64,000 nucleotides of DNA from Aurelia coerulea. Taxonomy: Eukaryota; Cnidaria; Scyphozoa; Semaeostomeae; Ulmaridae. This document shows, one piece after another, positions 13,601 to 19,800 of the stretch; position 1 is the stretch's first letter; each line of letters begins with the position of its first letter. The translations under genes were made by a program, and so were the position numbers. Where the stretch lies: assembly GCA_039566865.1 (NCBI GenBank), contig CM076949.1, positions 6,663,501 through 6,727,500 on the forward strand, given 5' to 3'. The notes below the pieces were generated by a model. It saw nothing but the letters and a program-made list of their open reading frames with translations. It was not told where the DNA came from and did no database searches.

Positions 13601-16537
13601 AGGTATTGCTCACCATGGAGAATCTACAAAAAGGCAAGATTGACAAAATCAGTTAAATTATTATGATAGTAAGGATCAGGTCATGATTATTCAAAGAACA
13701 TTTCTTCATTGCTATCACTGTTATCTAATCTCAATGGGCCTCCTTATCTTGTTTTACAATGTGGGTTTTCATTATCTGGCAAACGGTATACAAGGCCATG
13801 ACATAATTTATTCGCAGTGTGGTCCATAACATAATTTACAGTATGCATGGTGTCTGAAAAATTTTGCTATAAAACCTACAAGAGCATAATGTTGATTTAG
13901 CTGAAGATGAAACAATCTCATCTTGAAATATTCATTAAATAACCAAGGCCTAGTCACAACACAACAATTTTTGGATATATAAACATTAAACTATTGCCCT
14001 ACACTGTTACCCATAACGAATTCCAGATGTCTTACTCACTTGTGTTGGATCCACATGTTCAGCTCCAGGGAGACCAGTAGCAAATTTGTCAAATATTGTA
14101 TTCTGAAGAAGAAAAATACAAAGTAAATTCATGAAAATGCCCATGAATATTAACATAATTGAAAAAATTTGCAAGAACAATTTTGCGTCATTGCAAATCT
14201 CATGTGATATCTAATTTGAGACAGACTTTAAATATTGTTGACAAAAAAAATTGAGAATCAGCAGTAGAGGTGCACGAAGCCAGTCAGAGTCCAATCTGAA
14301 GCAATCCGCTGTGATCAGATTTGGATCAGATTCAGATGAGAGTAAAGCCTTTGGGACATGGTCAGATTGGATTCAATGCAGACCTGTTTACAGTAGATCA
14401 CATCAGTTAGGTTCAATATTTTAAGCACAGGAAAATCAAGTTCCCTTCCTGAAATGTTCAACAAACACATTGTGAGACTGTTAGATTTTTAATGAATTTC
14501 ATTGAATAGAAAAGATAATGATTGAGGCAGAGTAGAGGTAAAATGTAAGTATCGGATATGTATTTTAAGTATTTGAACCAATCCTTGCGTCATGAGTACC
14601 AATTCCAATCTGATTTCATGCAGACATCTATCCAGCAGATCTATAAACAGAAGATGCTTCAGGAACTCTCACAGAAAAAGGAAGGAACGTCTCACCTGTG
14701 CAAACATCACTGCAAATGTTGGCAAAACAGAAAAATCTTCATTGCCCTCATACAGGTATTTCAGTGAGCTATCATTCACTTTAGTGCCAATACCAAGGGC
14801 ATACAAAATTGCATCTTTTGCATTGTATGTGAATTTCCCAGCCTCAAATGTGTGACCAACAACTTTTGATGGATCAATGAGCTTCTTGTTTGTTTTTGAA
14901 TGATTATCCTGTTTACTTTTGTTTGCAGACAACCCTTCAAGGCTGGTAGTAACATCCATTGTTGATTCTTGCATACTACTGCGGGGACTAGCATCAGTCC
15001 AATCACTCAGCTCTGCCCAGTGGTCCTTGACAACATCTGCAGTCAAAATGTTAGCCCATTTCCTGAACTGCACACCTTTCGTTGCTTGCCATCTTATCCG
15101 ACTTGCCCAACCTGCAGCAGTCTCAAATACCGCCCCATTCTCATCACAGCTTTCATGACACAAATAAACAACAAATGGTGCAACATATTTTGGCTGCAGG
15201 GAATCAAAAACCTCTTTTGGCATGACATCTTCAGTTAGACGAGATCCAGCCAATGGTGCAATCGTGTTGCAAGAAATGTTATATTTTGCACCCTCCAGTG
15301 CCAGAGTGTTGCAGAAACCAATTAATCCCATTTTTGCAGCACTGTAATTTGCTTGACCAAAGTTTCCATAAAGTCCAGATGCTGATGATGTCATTATTAT
15401 TCTGCCGAAATTTTGTGCTTTGAAATGCGGCCATGCAGCTCTTGTCACCTTGAAAGCTCCAGCAAGGTGCACCTGGAAAAAAACAATTTACTCAATTATC
15501 CACAGCGGCAATGCAATGAATATAGGATCTACCGGGGTCAATGGGCAGGTTGGGGGTAAAATGGGTAATGTTGATGCTGAAAAATTGTAGAATGTGAACT
15601 GTTCAATTAACGTTCGATATTTCAAGGAGGGTGATTCCGAGCTAGGAAAAATCTGTATGAAAAGATTTTTGGAAAATATATTCAGATATTTTGCCCTGCC
15701 CATTTTACCCCAAGCTTACTCATCGTACCCCAGCACACCCTAATCTGTAGTAAAGGTGTGCACCTAAATTGTTTTTAAAGCACACACAGATCATGCTTCA
15801 GCCTATTATTTTATCTTAGTTGTCACTTAAGCCCTTTCATTTTGTATTGATTTCTCCTGATATTAAATGCAAACTGCTATTGTCTCTTACGTGGAAGAAA
15901 TTTCTACTCTTCTATCAAAATTAATCTCTTGTGTTTTCCTAAATCATCTATTGTTTTCTATTTCATTTTTGAAGTTGCCCACTTTCAAGAGAAAACTATT
16001 TGCACATTAGGTGTACAAATTTCCTGTGTTGCAAGTCTGCTTGCACTTTTTTAGTTTTAGTGCGCAACTCCCAAAATGCAGTTTGCGGCAATTTAATTGA
16101 CAAATCTTCATGCCTCGTTGAATGAAACATCTTGATTCTGCGTAAGTAAAATTTTATATTCTTTCACACACCTTGTGGACAAGATTCCAATCCTGCTCTG
16201 ACATTTTTTGGAAGGATCGATCCCTCAAGATGCCTGCATTATTAACCAAAACATCAACTCTTCCAAAATTGTCCACTGCAGTCTTCACGATATTCTCTCC
16301 TTCTTCAACAGAATCATAATTTGCAACTGCAGTCCCACCATTTGCCTTGATCTCCTTGACAACATCATCAGCTGCCTGGCTGACCCCTTTTCCAACCCCA
16401 TCTCGTCCCCCTCCAAGATCGTTCACAACAACTTTGGCTCCCCTTTCAGCAAACGCAAGAGCATATTCTCGGCCTAAACCACGTCCAGCACCCGTGATGA
16501 TTACCACACGGCCATCAAATCGAAGTAAAGACATCAT
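1390..16537 (-). CDS. HSD17B4: Peroxisomal multifunctional enzyme type 2 (D-bifunctional protein), seven exons
   Basis: Complete gene, exons joined 16537..16172, 15472..14696, 14102..14040, 13623..13257, 11529..11276, 10587..10437, 1616..1390. The spliced frame is open for 734 codons (human about 736) and every intron is GT-AG. Domains in order are an SDR 3-hydroxyacyl-CoA dehydrogenase (about 1-310), an enoyl-CoA hydratase 2 hot-dog domain (about 315-610) and an SCP2-like lipid-binding domain (about 620-734). The Rossmann motif TGAGRGLG is at 15-22, catalytic Ser152/Tyr165/Lys169 sit in [19 protein letters not shown], and hydratase Asp510/His515 in [10 protein letters not shown]. The C-terminus AKL is a peroxisomal PTS1. 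By family knowledge it hydrates and dehydrogenates D-3-hydroxyacyl-CoAs in beta-oxidation of very-long-chain and branched fatty acids. It is divergent from NSRP1. The 8.8 kb last intron is full of transposons, yet no key residue is lost. I chose the start [10 protein letters not shown] from family length; an in-frame ATG lies 46 codons upstream at 16675. Confidence 0.95.
1617..2426. other. Part of HSD17B4 intron 6 without a gene
   Basis: Contains a fragment of the AATAGACC...TTTCGCTATT MITE (about 2281-2375, compare 24330-24512) and a half copy of the GCCTGCGTGCAGAC hairpin family (2215-2243). No coding signal. Confidence 0.5.
2427..2573 (-). repeat. Split direct repeat, outer B copy (element 3' end)
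   Basis: Identical to 2880-3026. An 89-bp unique stretch (2574-2662) separates it from the internal A copy; canonical Ngaro elements are not expected to have such a spacer. The outer edge reads GTTTAA before ATTTCC. Confidence 0.9.
2663..2878 (-). repeat. Split direct repeat, internal A copy
   Basis: Identical to 9485-9700. It abuts the internal B copy (2880-3026) with one base between, forming the BA junction expected if a circle closed B to A. Confidence 0.9.
2880..3026 (-). repeat. Split direct repeat, internal B copy
   Basis: 147 bp, identical to 2427-2573 (starts ATTTCCCCCCAAGC, ends GAATTACCGGC). It lies between the satellite array and the internal A copy. Confidence 0.9.
3180..4925. 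repeat. 82-bp tandem satellite array, left block (about 21 units)
   Basis: Head-to-tail units of 82 bp with the core AGGGTCAACGCAAGCAAGG, CCCACAGTCAACGGAGGCCA and CATCACGCAGCGCGCATGCT. Units near 3180-3500 are degenerate and inner ones nearly identical. Variants (GCCAGCTC or GCCATCTC, AAACAAG or AACCAGA) recur in the same order around 4290-4400 and 4620-4710, showing segmental amplification of several units at once. Confidence 0.95.
4927..7099 (+). mobile_element. 5'-truncated CR1/jockey-group non-LTR retrotransposon inserted in the satellite
   Basis: The satellite unit breaks after GGCCAGCT at 4926 and resumes at AATAGGGCC near 7100. The element begins in the endonuclease-RT linker, so ORF1 and endonuclease are missing. 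After the RT stop there is a 3' UTR with a short hairpin (CAGTCATACTGACTG near 7038) and the tail ATGAAATGAAATGAATGAAT, a simple-repeat tail like CR1 elements. Related 3' ends lie at 10028 (minus) and 36560 (plus). Confidence 0.88.
4929..6920 (+). CDS. Reverse transcriptase of CR1/jockey-group retrotransposon (5' truncated)
   Basis: Frame open from about 4929 to TAA at 6918-6920, roughly 663 codons with no stop. RT motifs in order: [55 protein letters not shown] (first Asp motif), [33 protein letters not shown] (catalytic YADD), IKYLGVQVD. Then come the C-terminal [13 protein letters not shown] and [23 protein letters not shown] typical of cnidarian CR1/jockey-group RTs. The first residues CPWLTKDFK are the linker after the endonuclease, so the 5' half is lost. 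It would copy its own RNA at a nicked target. Truncation makes this copy dead for jumping although the RT frame is intact, which suggests a young insertion. Confidence 0.93.
   Translation, partial: RRVSEKFCPWLTKDFKCLSATRDRLKLAAVRSKSKILMDAYKQTRNRVNRLNKDLKRDYFTNKIALSQGDLKNTWKTINMVLNKKSKTTQIQSLDVDGKHVTDNNAVAQTMNDFFCDIGKSLSDKIPQKANPLVEDKLEVNPENLQFKLQAFDVHQIKKVFGKFKTSKGFGPDGIANHFLKIAFSVIAESLCDIFNLSIATGVFPENWKTARVAPIFKSGEKNNCSNYRPISVLPFLARLFEKLIYNQLYDYLDKNKLLYSGQSGFRALHSTVTCLLSGTNDWHINIERGKFTGNIFIDLKKAFDTVDHAILIQKLSKYGIQGLELQWFKSYLSSRQQFTKVNGVESDIGSISCGVPQGSCLGPLLFLIYINDLPFALKNCKVTMYADDTSISYSSKSIEDLTETLNNELKCLKEWLQGNKLSLNVIKTQAMVIGSRPNLKKIGENTVDSPAFVIDDSPVELVDSIKYLGVQVDQYLVWDEQIKSVQAKVSRSLGFLKYAKKFLPKTVLCKLYRGIVEPHFRYCCSVWGNCAEFRLVKLQKLQNRAARIITNSSYDAPAEALITELKWPTVRDMIRSETATTVYKSVNSLAPDYLSHLFVRNSDRNIINLRNAETDLLVPFMKTSNGQKAFAFRGAKIWNDLSREAKQAPSLSSFKNKIKGRL
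7100..7930. repeat. 82-bp tandem satellite array, right block (about 10 units)
   Basis: Continuation of the same array after the LINE insertion. Two-unit blocks with CTCCTAAAGCAGCGCGCCTG repeat at about 7390 and 7630. The last units (7740-7930) are diverged and contain a short internal run of AGCTCAATGCA. Confidence 0.95.
8136..9218 (-). CDS. Gag-like protein of YR-type retroelement
   Basis: Intact 360-codon ORF on the element strand. The N-terminus (1-160) is low-complexity, rich in S, T, P, A and Q. A middle conserved-looking block runs about 160-290 ([73 protein letters not shown]). A C-terminal Cys/His knuckle [23 protein letters not shown] precedes GPHKRMNC, and the end is basic and proline-rich. 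The knuckle of form C-x(5)-GxC-x(4)-CKFAHxC resembles ORF1 of DIRS/Ngaro-type elements. By inference it binds element RNA. The split repeats around it agree. It could instead be gag of another retroelement class, but no LTR fits. Confidence 0.65.
   Translation of the reverse strand: MDRQADDTDASQNPSSSDAMGRQEAMKRFEDIDKSMNQILSILSKPPQQPAVTSVPGSSTATLVSSAPGTSNLASTSSTAGNQEDQAHLVSAPAFLKLSSEVTTPSLPAQSVLPAQSVLSAVSKAEQKSGVAVGGSAQPPVPAVSVSTAIPPIPGYLVDKIANNKFVDFVLLRPCNIKKLPSMEPNPGQLGKLFKVDLFPIETFSEWAEAWAVFAGVVAKIASERMPTLVGYFLLISAASRDFGGSGWQEYDGAFRKHAAENPNVDWGEILPNLWFTTILSQGAKAIHKPSTTQASKFSSPCFRWNDGTCSALRCKFAHHCSTCQGPHKRMNCQKEDQAPQKAQKDRSPSPPPTKRPYRK
9485..9700 (-). repeat. Split direct repeat, outer A copy (element 5' end)
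   Basis: 216 bp, identical base for base to 2663-2878. It starts (plus strand) GAAGATAAATATAAAG and ends GACATTTAA. On the element strand it is the extreme 5' end, upstream of gag. Confidence 0.9.
9701..10027. other. Part of HSD17B4 intron 6, no gene seen
   Basis: AT-rich. TCCGTTTTTGTGCA and related words recur (9915-10025), suggesting a degraded small repeat. Confidence 0.4.
10028..10340 (-). mobile_element. 3' end of CR1-like retrotransposon (fragment)
   Basis: On the minus strand, frame-broken residues equivalent to the RGAxxWxxLxxxxKQxSSFKxFK motif of the RT C-terminus are followed by TAA, a short AT-rich 3' UTR and the tail GAAATGAAAAATGAATGAA (10028-10046 on plus as complement). It is the same family as 4927-7099. 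Confidence 0.6.
10437..10587 (-). CDS. HSD17B4: HSD17B4 exon 6 (start of SCP2-like domain)
   Basis: Codons 610-659 plus one base. It reads [50 protein letters not shown] and ends in phase 1 before GTAAGTTG. This matches the linker and first helix and strand of the SCP2 domain (human VFEEIGRRLK...FEWHITKGG region). The acceptor is ATTCATAG. Confidence 0.92.
10588..11275. other. HSD17B4 intron 5
   Basis: No repeat or gene recognised. The ORF on the minus strand across 10539-10889 overlaps exon 6 in another frame and is not credible. Confidence 0.5.
11276..11529 (-). CDS. HSD17B4: HSD17B4 exon 5 (end of hydratase-2)
   Basis: Completes codon 525 (Gly) and continues to 609. It reads [24 protein letters not shown], then [36 protein letters not shown] and [20 protein letters not shown], then the donor GTAAGAATT. 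These are conserved core strands of the hot-dog fold. Confidence 0.94.
11667..11905. repeat. GC-rich spaced repeat (ATGCCCGGGGGCCGGG)
   Basis: Five to six copies of GCCCGGGGG-type palindromes (11670, 11704, 11734, 11809, 11842, 11875) set 25-75 bp apart in otherwise AT-rich intron 4 of HSD17B4. It is probably a small tandem or MITE-derived array. Confidence 0.7.
12157..12660. mobile_element. Decayed TA-flanked MITE, GTGTCCCAAAA family (copy D1)
   Basis: Aligns by eye along its length with the intact copy at 19173-19721 (CCAAGTGACCCAAACAAATA; AAATCTGATTACATGGCC; GGTTTTAAAATTAGCAAATG; ...GGTACTGGAGTAGG). The termini are mutated. Confidence 0.65.
12780..13240 (-). mobile_element. 3' end of CR1-like retrotransposon, second family (copy 1)
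   Basis: On the minus strand it encodes [27 protein letters not shown], the RT C-terminal motif, then a 3' UTR and a TACATAC-type tail at 12780-12800. It is paralogous to 18890-20415, where three further elements have inserted, and so serves as the empty-site reference for that copy. Confidence 0.75.
13257..13623 (-). CDS. HSD17B4: HSD17B4 exon 4 (hydratase-2 active site)
   Basis: Codons 403-524 plus one base of 525 (phase 1 donor, G then GTATTG). It begins [13 protein letters not shown] after a TTTTGTAG acceptor and ends [21 protein letters not shown]. Asp510 and His515 of the hydratase dyad fall at the same residue numbers as in the human enzyme. Confidence 0.94.
13624..14039. other. HSD17B4 intron 3
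   Basis: No gene or delimited repeat recognised. Confidence 0.5.
14040..14102 (-). CDS. HSD17B4: HSD17B4 exon 3 (63-bp microexon)
   Basis: Codons 382-402, phase 0, reading [21 protein letters not shown]. It is flanked by a TTCTTCAG acceptor and a GTGAGTAAG donor. It bridges FAQ and [10 protein letters not shown] in the hydratase domain, where the human protein has a segment of similar length. It is too short to stand out as an ORF but is required to keep frame and length. Confidence 0.9.
14103..14695. other. HSD17B4 intron 2
   Basis: Contains GATCAGATTTGGATCAGATTC-type short repeats (14315-14390). No gene recognised. Confidence 0.45.
14696..15472 (-). CDS. HSD17B4: HSD17B4 exon 2 (SDR catalytic half, linker, start of hydratase)
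   Basis: Codons 123-381, phase 0 at both ends. The acceptor is a long T tract ending CAG before GTG CAC CTT (VHLAGAF), and the donor follows TTTGCACAG (FAQ). It contains the Ser-Tyr-Lys catalytic set (152, 165, 169), the CNTIAP and [11 protein letters not shown] substrate-loop motifs and CHESCDENG, then a low-complexity linker rich in S, K and N, and the start of the hydratase-2 domain ([26 protein letters not shown]). Confidence 0.95.
15473..16171. other. HSD17B4 intron 1 with small inverted repeat
   Basis: GGGCAGGTTGGGGGTAAAATGGG (about 15542) faces CCTGCCCATTTTACCCCAAG (about 15695), so a roughly 190-bp palindromic MITE is likely. The rest is plain intron. Confidence 0.5.
16172..16537 (-). 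CDS. HSD17B4: HSD17B4 exon 1 (SDR domain, N-terminal half)
   Basis: Codons 1-122, phase 0 at the 3' end. It carries the NAD-binding TGAGRGLG, the acidic turn VVNDLGGG and the [12 protein letters not shown] motif typical of MFE-2 dehydrogenases. The donor is GTGTGTG directly after codon Lys122 (...NLVHK). A start two codons in (ATG ending 16534) is equally possible. Confidence 0.93.
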
Positions 16538-16799
16538 CTCTTGTTTGTGACAGCCTGGATTTGTTCCAAACTGGAAAGAGACACTGCAATGTGGGTTGTG
16601 CCCAGTCCAATGTTCCAAAGTGCGAAGGTCAATGTTGACAATCTCGATTCCAGACAAGCCTCTACTTGAATTCAAAATGGAGTCTTGGTTAAGTGTTGTT
16701 GCTGTTGCTGCAACTCAAGACCAACGTGAGCTGGAGCAAAGAAGTAAAGCGAGAAGATGTGAAAGTTCCTTCGAAGTTTGCAAGAGAGATTCTGTGAAA
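16538..16799. promoter_or_regulatory. Shared divergent promoter region of HSD17B4 and NSRP1
   Basis: Only 262 bp separate the two start codons, which point away from each other, so both 5' UTRs and the core promoters must lie here or in 5' UTR introns not visible. I see no TATA box. CAAAATGGAG near 16673 resembles a YY1-type site, which is inference from motif shape alone. An arrangement this tight usually means a bidirectional housekeeping promoter. Confidence 0.6.
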
Positions 16800-16825
16800 A
16801 TGTCTTTTCTGAAGAAGGATAAGAA
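16800..16825 (+). CDS. NSRP1: NSRP1 exon 1 (26 bp coding)
   Basis: ATG TCT TTT CTG AAG AAG GAT AAG AA, then the donor GTAAGTC. The two spare bases join G of exon 2 to make Lys9, giving MSFLKKDKKYGLVMPK. The -3 base of the ATG is A, a good Kozak context. Confidence 0.88.
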
Positions 16826-19800
16826 GTAAGTCAGTCCAGCCAGGCCTCGTTCATTTCAGTTTTTCTGCCGGGTGTCTCGCTCGGAAAAGTACCCCCTTCT
16901 TTTAGCTTTGCTTGTGAGTTGTTGACTGGAAACAGGAACAAAACGATAAGATACCAGTATACTCCGATGATTTTAAAGCTAAATTTTTAATTTATCAATC
17001 TTCAACTTAGATGGACATACCTTGCATTTAAAAATCGTACACCAAACACCGGAGATGCAAGTTCGTTAGGTCAAAATTTATAATGCACCCAACAAAACCT
17101 GAAACCAGAGTGCCTATTTTGGAAAGGGCCCAGAACTCATCCGATTTTTGGTGCACATTTCTGGCGTAAAAAGACCTGAGGATGGATGGGCAATCTGCCG
17201 TCTCCTGTATTTCAGAATAGCTATCCCTCTTCTAATTACCCAAACTTGCTTTTGATACCCACTTTTTTGATGAATTTTGGGGAAAACTGCCTATTTTAAC
17301 CATTTTTTGCGAATCTCAGCGAAACCCAACCCTTGTTTCTGGAAAACCTGCCAAAAAAGGACCCTTATTTAGAGCGTATGGGCGGCACATACCTGTACCC
17401 TAAATATGTTATGTACCCCCCCCCCCAGGGGGCCCAGCCATGATTTGTATATCATGGACATTTTCCAAAGCACCTGTGTCAAGTTTAATTTTCAATTTTT
17501 CGTTTTGAAAAGAATAAAAAACGCATAGATAATCGCCCTGATTCAATGAAAATAATAAAAATGTGATAAGAAAGAATGATTAAGTCGTGCCACATCTCCA
17601 AAATAAACATGCATGTGCTCCTTTTCCTTGTCTTTGTTACAAAACACTTGGGATGGAATGCAATGCAAGGACCGATTCCTCAAATGAAAAGTCATTTCAA
17701 GAACAATTGAAGCAATTCAAGTATAATTCTTTTCAAAAATGAAACCTAAACTTCAAAGTTCAGAATTCTTTTGCAAAGTGCCGTTGGTGTCAGATTATGC
17801 CTAGAGGTCTTTTCTCAAGACCTCTGGTTTCAGGTGCCCTCCAAATTTTGACTGTGTGAGCTCATATCTCCAATGAACTGTCTCATGTTGCCTCTTTATG
17901 ATATTTTCAATGCATGAGTACACGATAAAGAGGCTAGCAGCGATTAAGAGGCAAAAAACAATCACACAGCCTTGTTTTCGTTTGCGCGATATGACGGCAC
18001 TTCGCTCAAATTGCTTATTTGAATACGTAATTTCACAAGGAGAAGGCGAAAAATAGTGGAAAAAAGTACAGTATCATACATCATTCATAGCAATATTATC
18101 TTGTATTTTATCATCAATCATACCAACCCCGGACTTGTCCTTTAAAGGCACACTGTTGTGGCTGTAATTGGCTGGTTGTGATGTTGAAATCCCTAACCAA
18201 AGATCTGGCCTCTGGATCATTATAAAGCCTTAATGTCCTTAGATCATACTTTGTCTCGAGAATAGGTAGTCTGTGAAGCCATCCTAATTCTATTCTTTCA
18301 TGTTGTCTTAGTCATCCAATCAGTGCCACAACAGTGTGCCTTTAAGCTTCTCACTAAAAGACGCGTGTGTGTGTATGCATGGTGTGTGTGAAAGATATAG
18401 AATGATGTACAGGGACTTCTCCATGTGGAAGGATCCCCTCCGAAAGTACAAAGTCCTTCCATTCCATTTCCAAGGCAACTATCCATATTTGCATTTGGCA
18501 TTGAAACTCTTTGCAAGCTGTGACTCTGTCAAAGAGGATCTTTTCATTGTTCAGGTGCATGAATATTTTTTACGATTTCACAATGACTTTTCTTTTTGTT
18601 ACCTTTGTTTTGATCTACGTCACCATTCAATCCCACCCATATCGCAAGAGTTTTACTGATGAATTGCAGTGGAGAACTCAATACTTGATGAATTGCTGTC
18701 ACATTAGGAAAGCTCATAGCATGCATGCAGCCTCGAGTTGAGGCTGCACATAGGCTAGGAAACTAGAAACTGGTTATTCTCACTTCGTTCTGTACAAACG
18801 GCTCCTTGCCACATGCAACAGCCGTTTGTGTGTGACCACGGGACCTTCATTCGAAGAGACCCACAGAGCCACATTTTACAGATAAGCCGCACAAAGAACA
18901 GATCAATGTGTCTGTGTCAACATAATTAAATTTTTCAAAGGAGCTGCCCCAGTGTACAGTGCTGCGATATTCCCTCCAGTCAACCATAGGGCCTAACAGC
19001 GAGAAGGTCCAAGTTCAAATTGAAATTTTCATTCCGCAAAAGTAATACTATACAAAAATGCCTATCTTTGCTAGGGCCCAAAACATGGAATAGTCTTCCA
19101 TCTTAGTTGAAATCAACAAACGACATTAATACGTTCAAACATAAGATCAAAGAGAACTTTTTCCAAAATATACCAGGTGTCCCAAAAGAAAATACTCCCA
19201 TTTGAAAAATCACCAAAATTTGATTACACGGCCGTTCTTCAAATTTATTTTTTTGGGAAATAGATAAAGGACAAAATTAGTTTCAAAAATATAGCTGATC
19301 TTTTAATTGGTTTTAAAATGGGCAAATTTACGGTAGCTCTTCTTTCTAGGGCTACCTGCTTTTAAATCATACTGCAAAAAAGCATTGATGATTGCCAGAT
19401 CAATTTCTTTGTGCATGTAAAGTTTCTCGCTTGGTCACAAATGACAGAAAAAAGCGCACTATCATTAAAGATTTCAATGATATAACAAATCTGAAAATGT
19501 TGACTCTTAGGCAAGATTGAATATTTTGCTTAAAAACCATAGCTCAAAATAAGGCTTTTCAACATGTAATTTTTCAACCTTGCTGTATCAAAAGCAAACG
19601 TTTTGTCATCTGTGAATATTTTGGTCTTTGACAAAAGGACTCAAAAAGAAAATTTTATCAAAGGTTTGATAATCAATTGTTGGTGATTTTTTAAACAGGA
19701 GTACTTTTTTGGGACACCCGGAACAGAAAGAGGAAGATGACATATATATACAGTATGTCTTTGCTAAGGACCATTTTGTTATTGAAAACACACATACAGT

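Noticed and set aside
15488..15703. 71-codon minus ORF in HSD17B4 intron 1
   Set aside because: Overlaps a GGGTAAAATGGG inverted repeat and lies between two confidently spliced exons.
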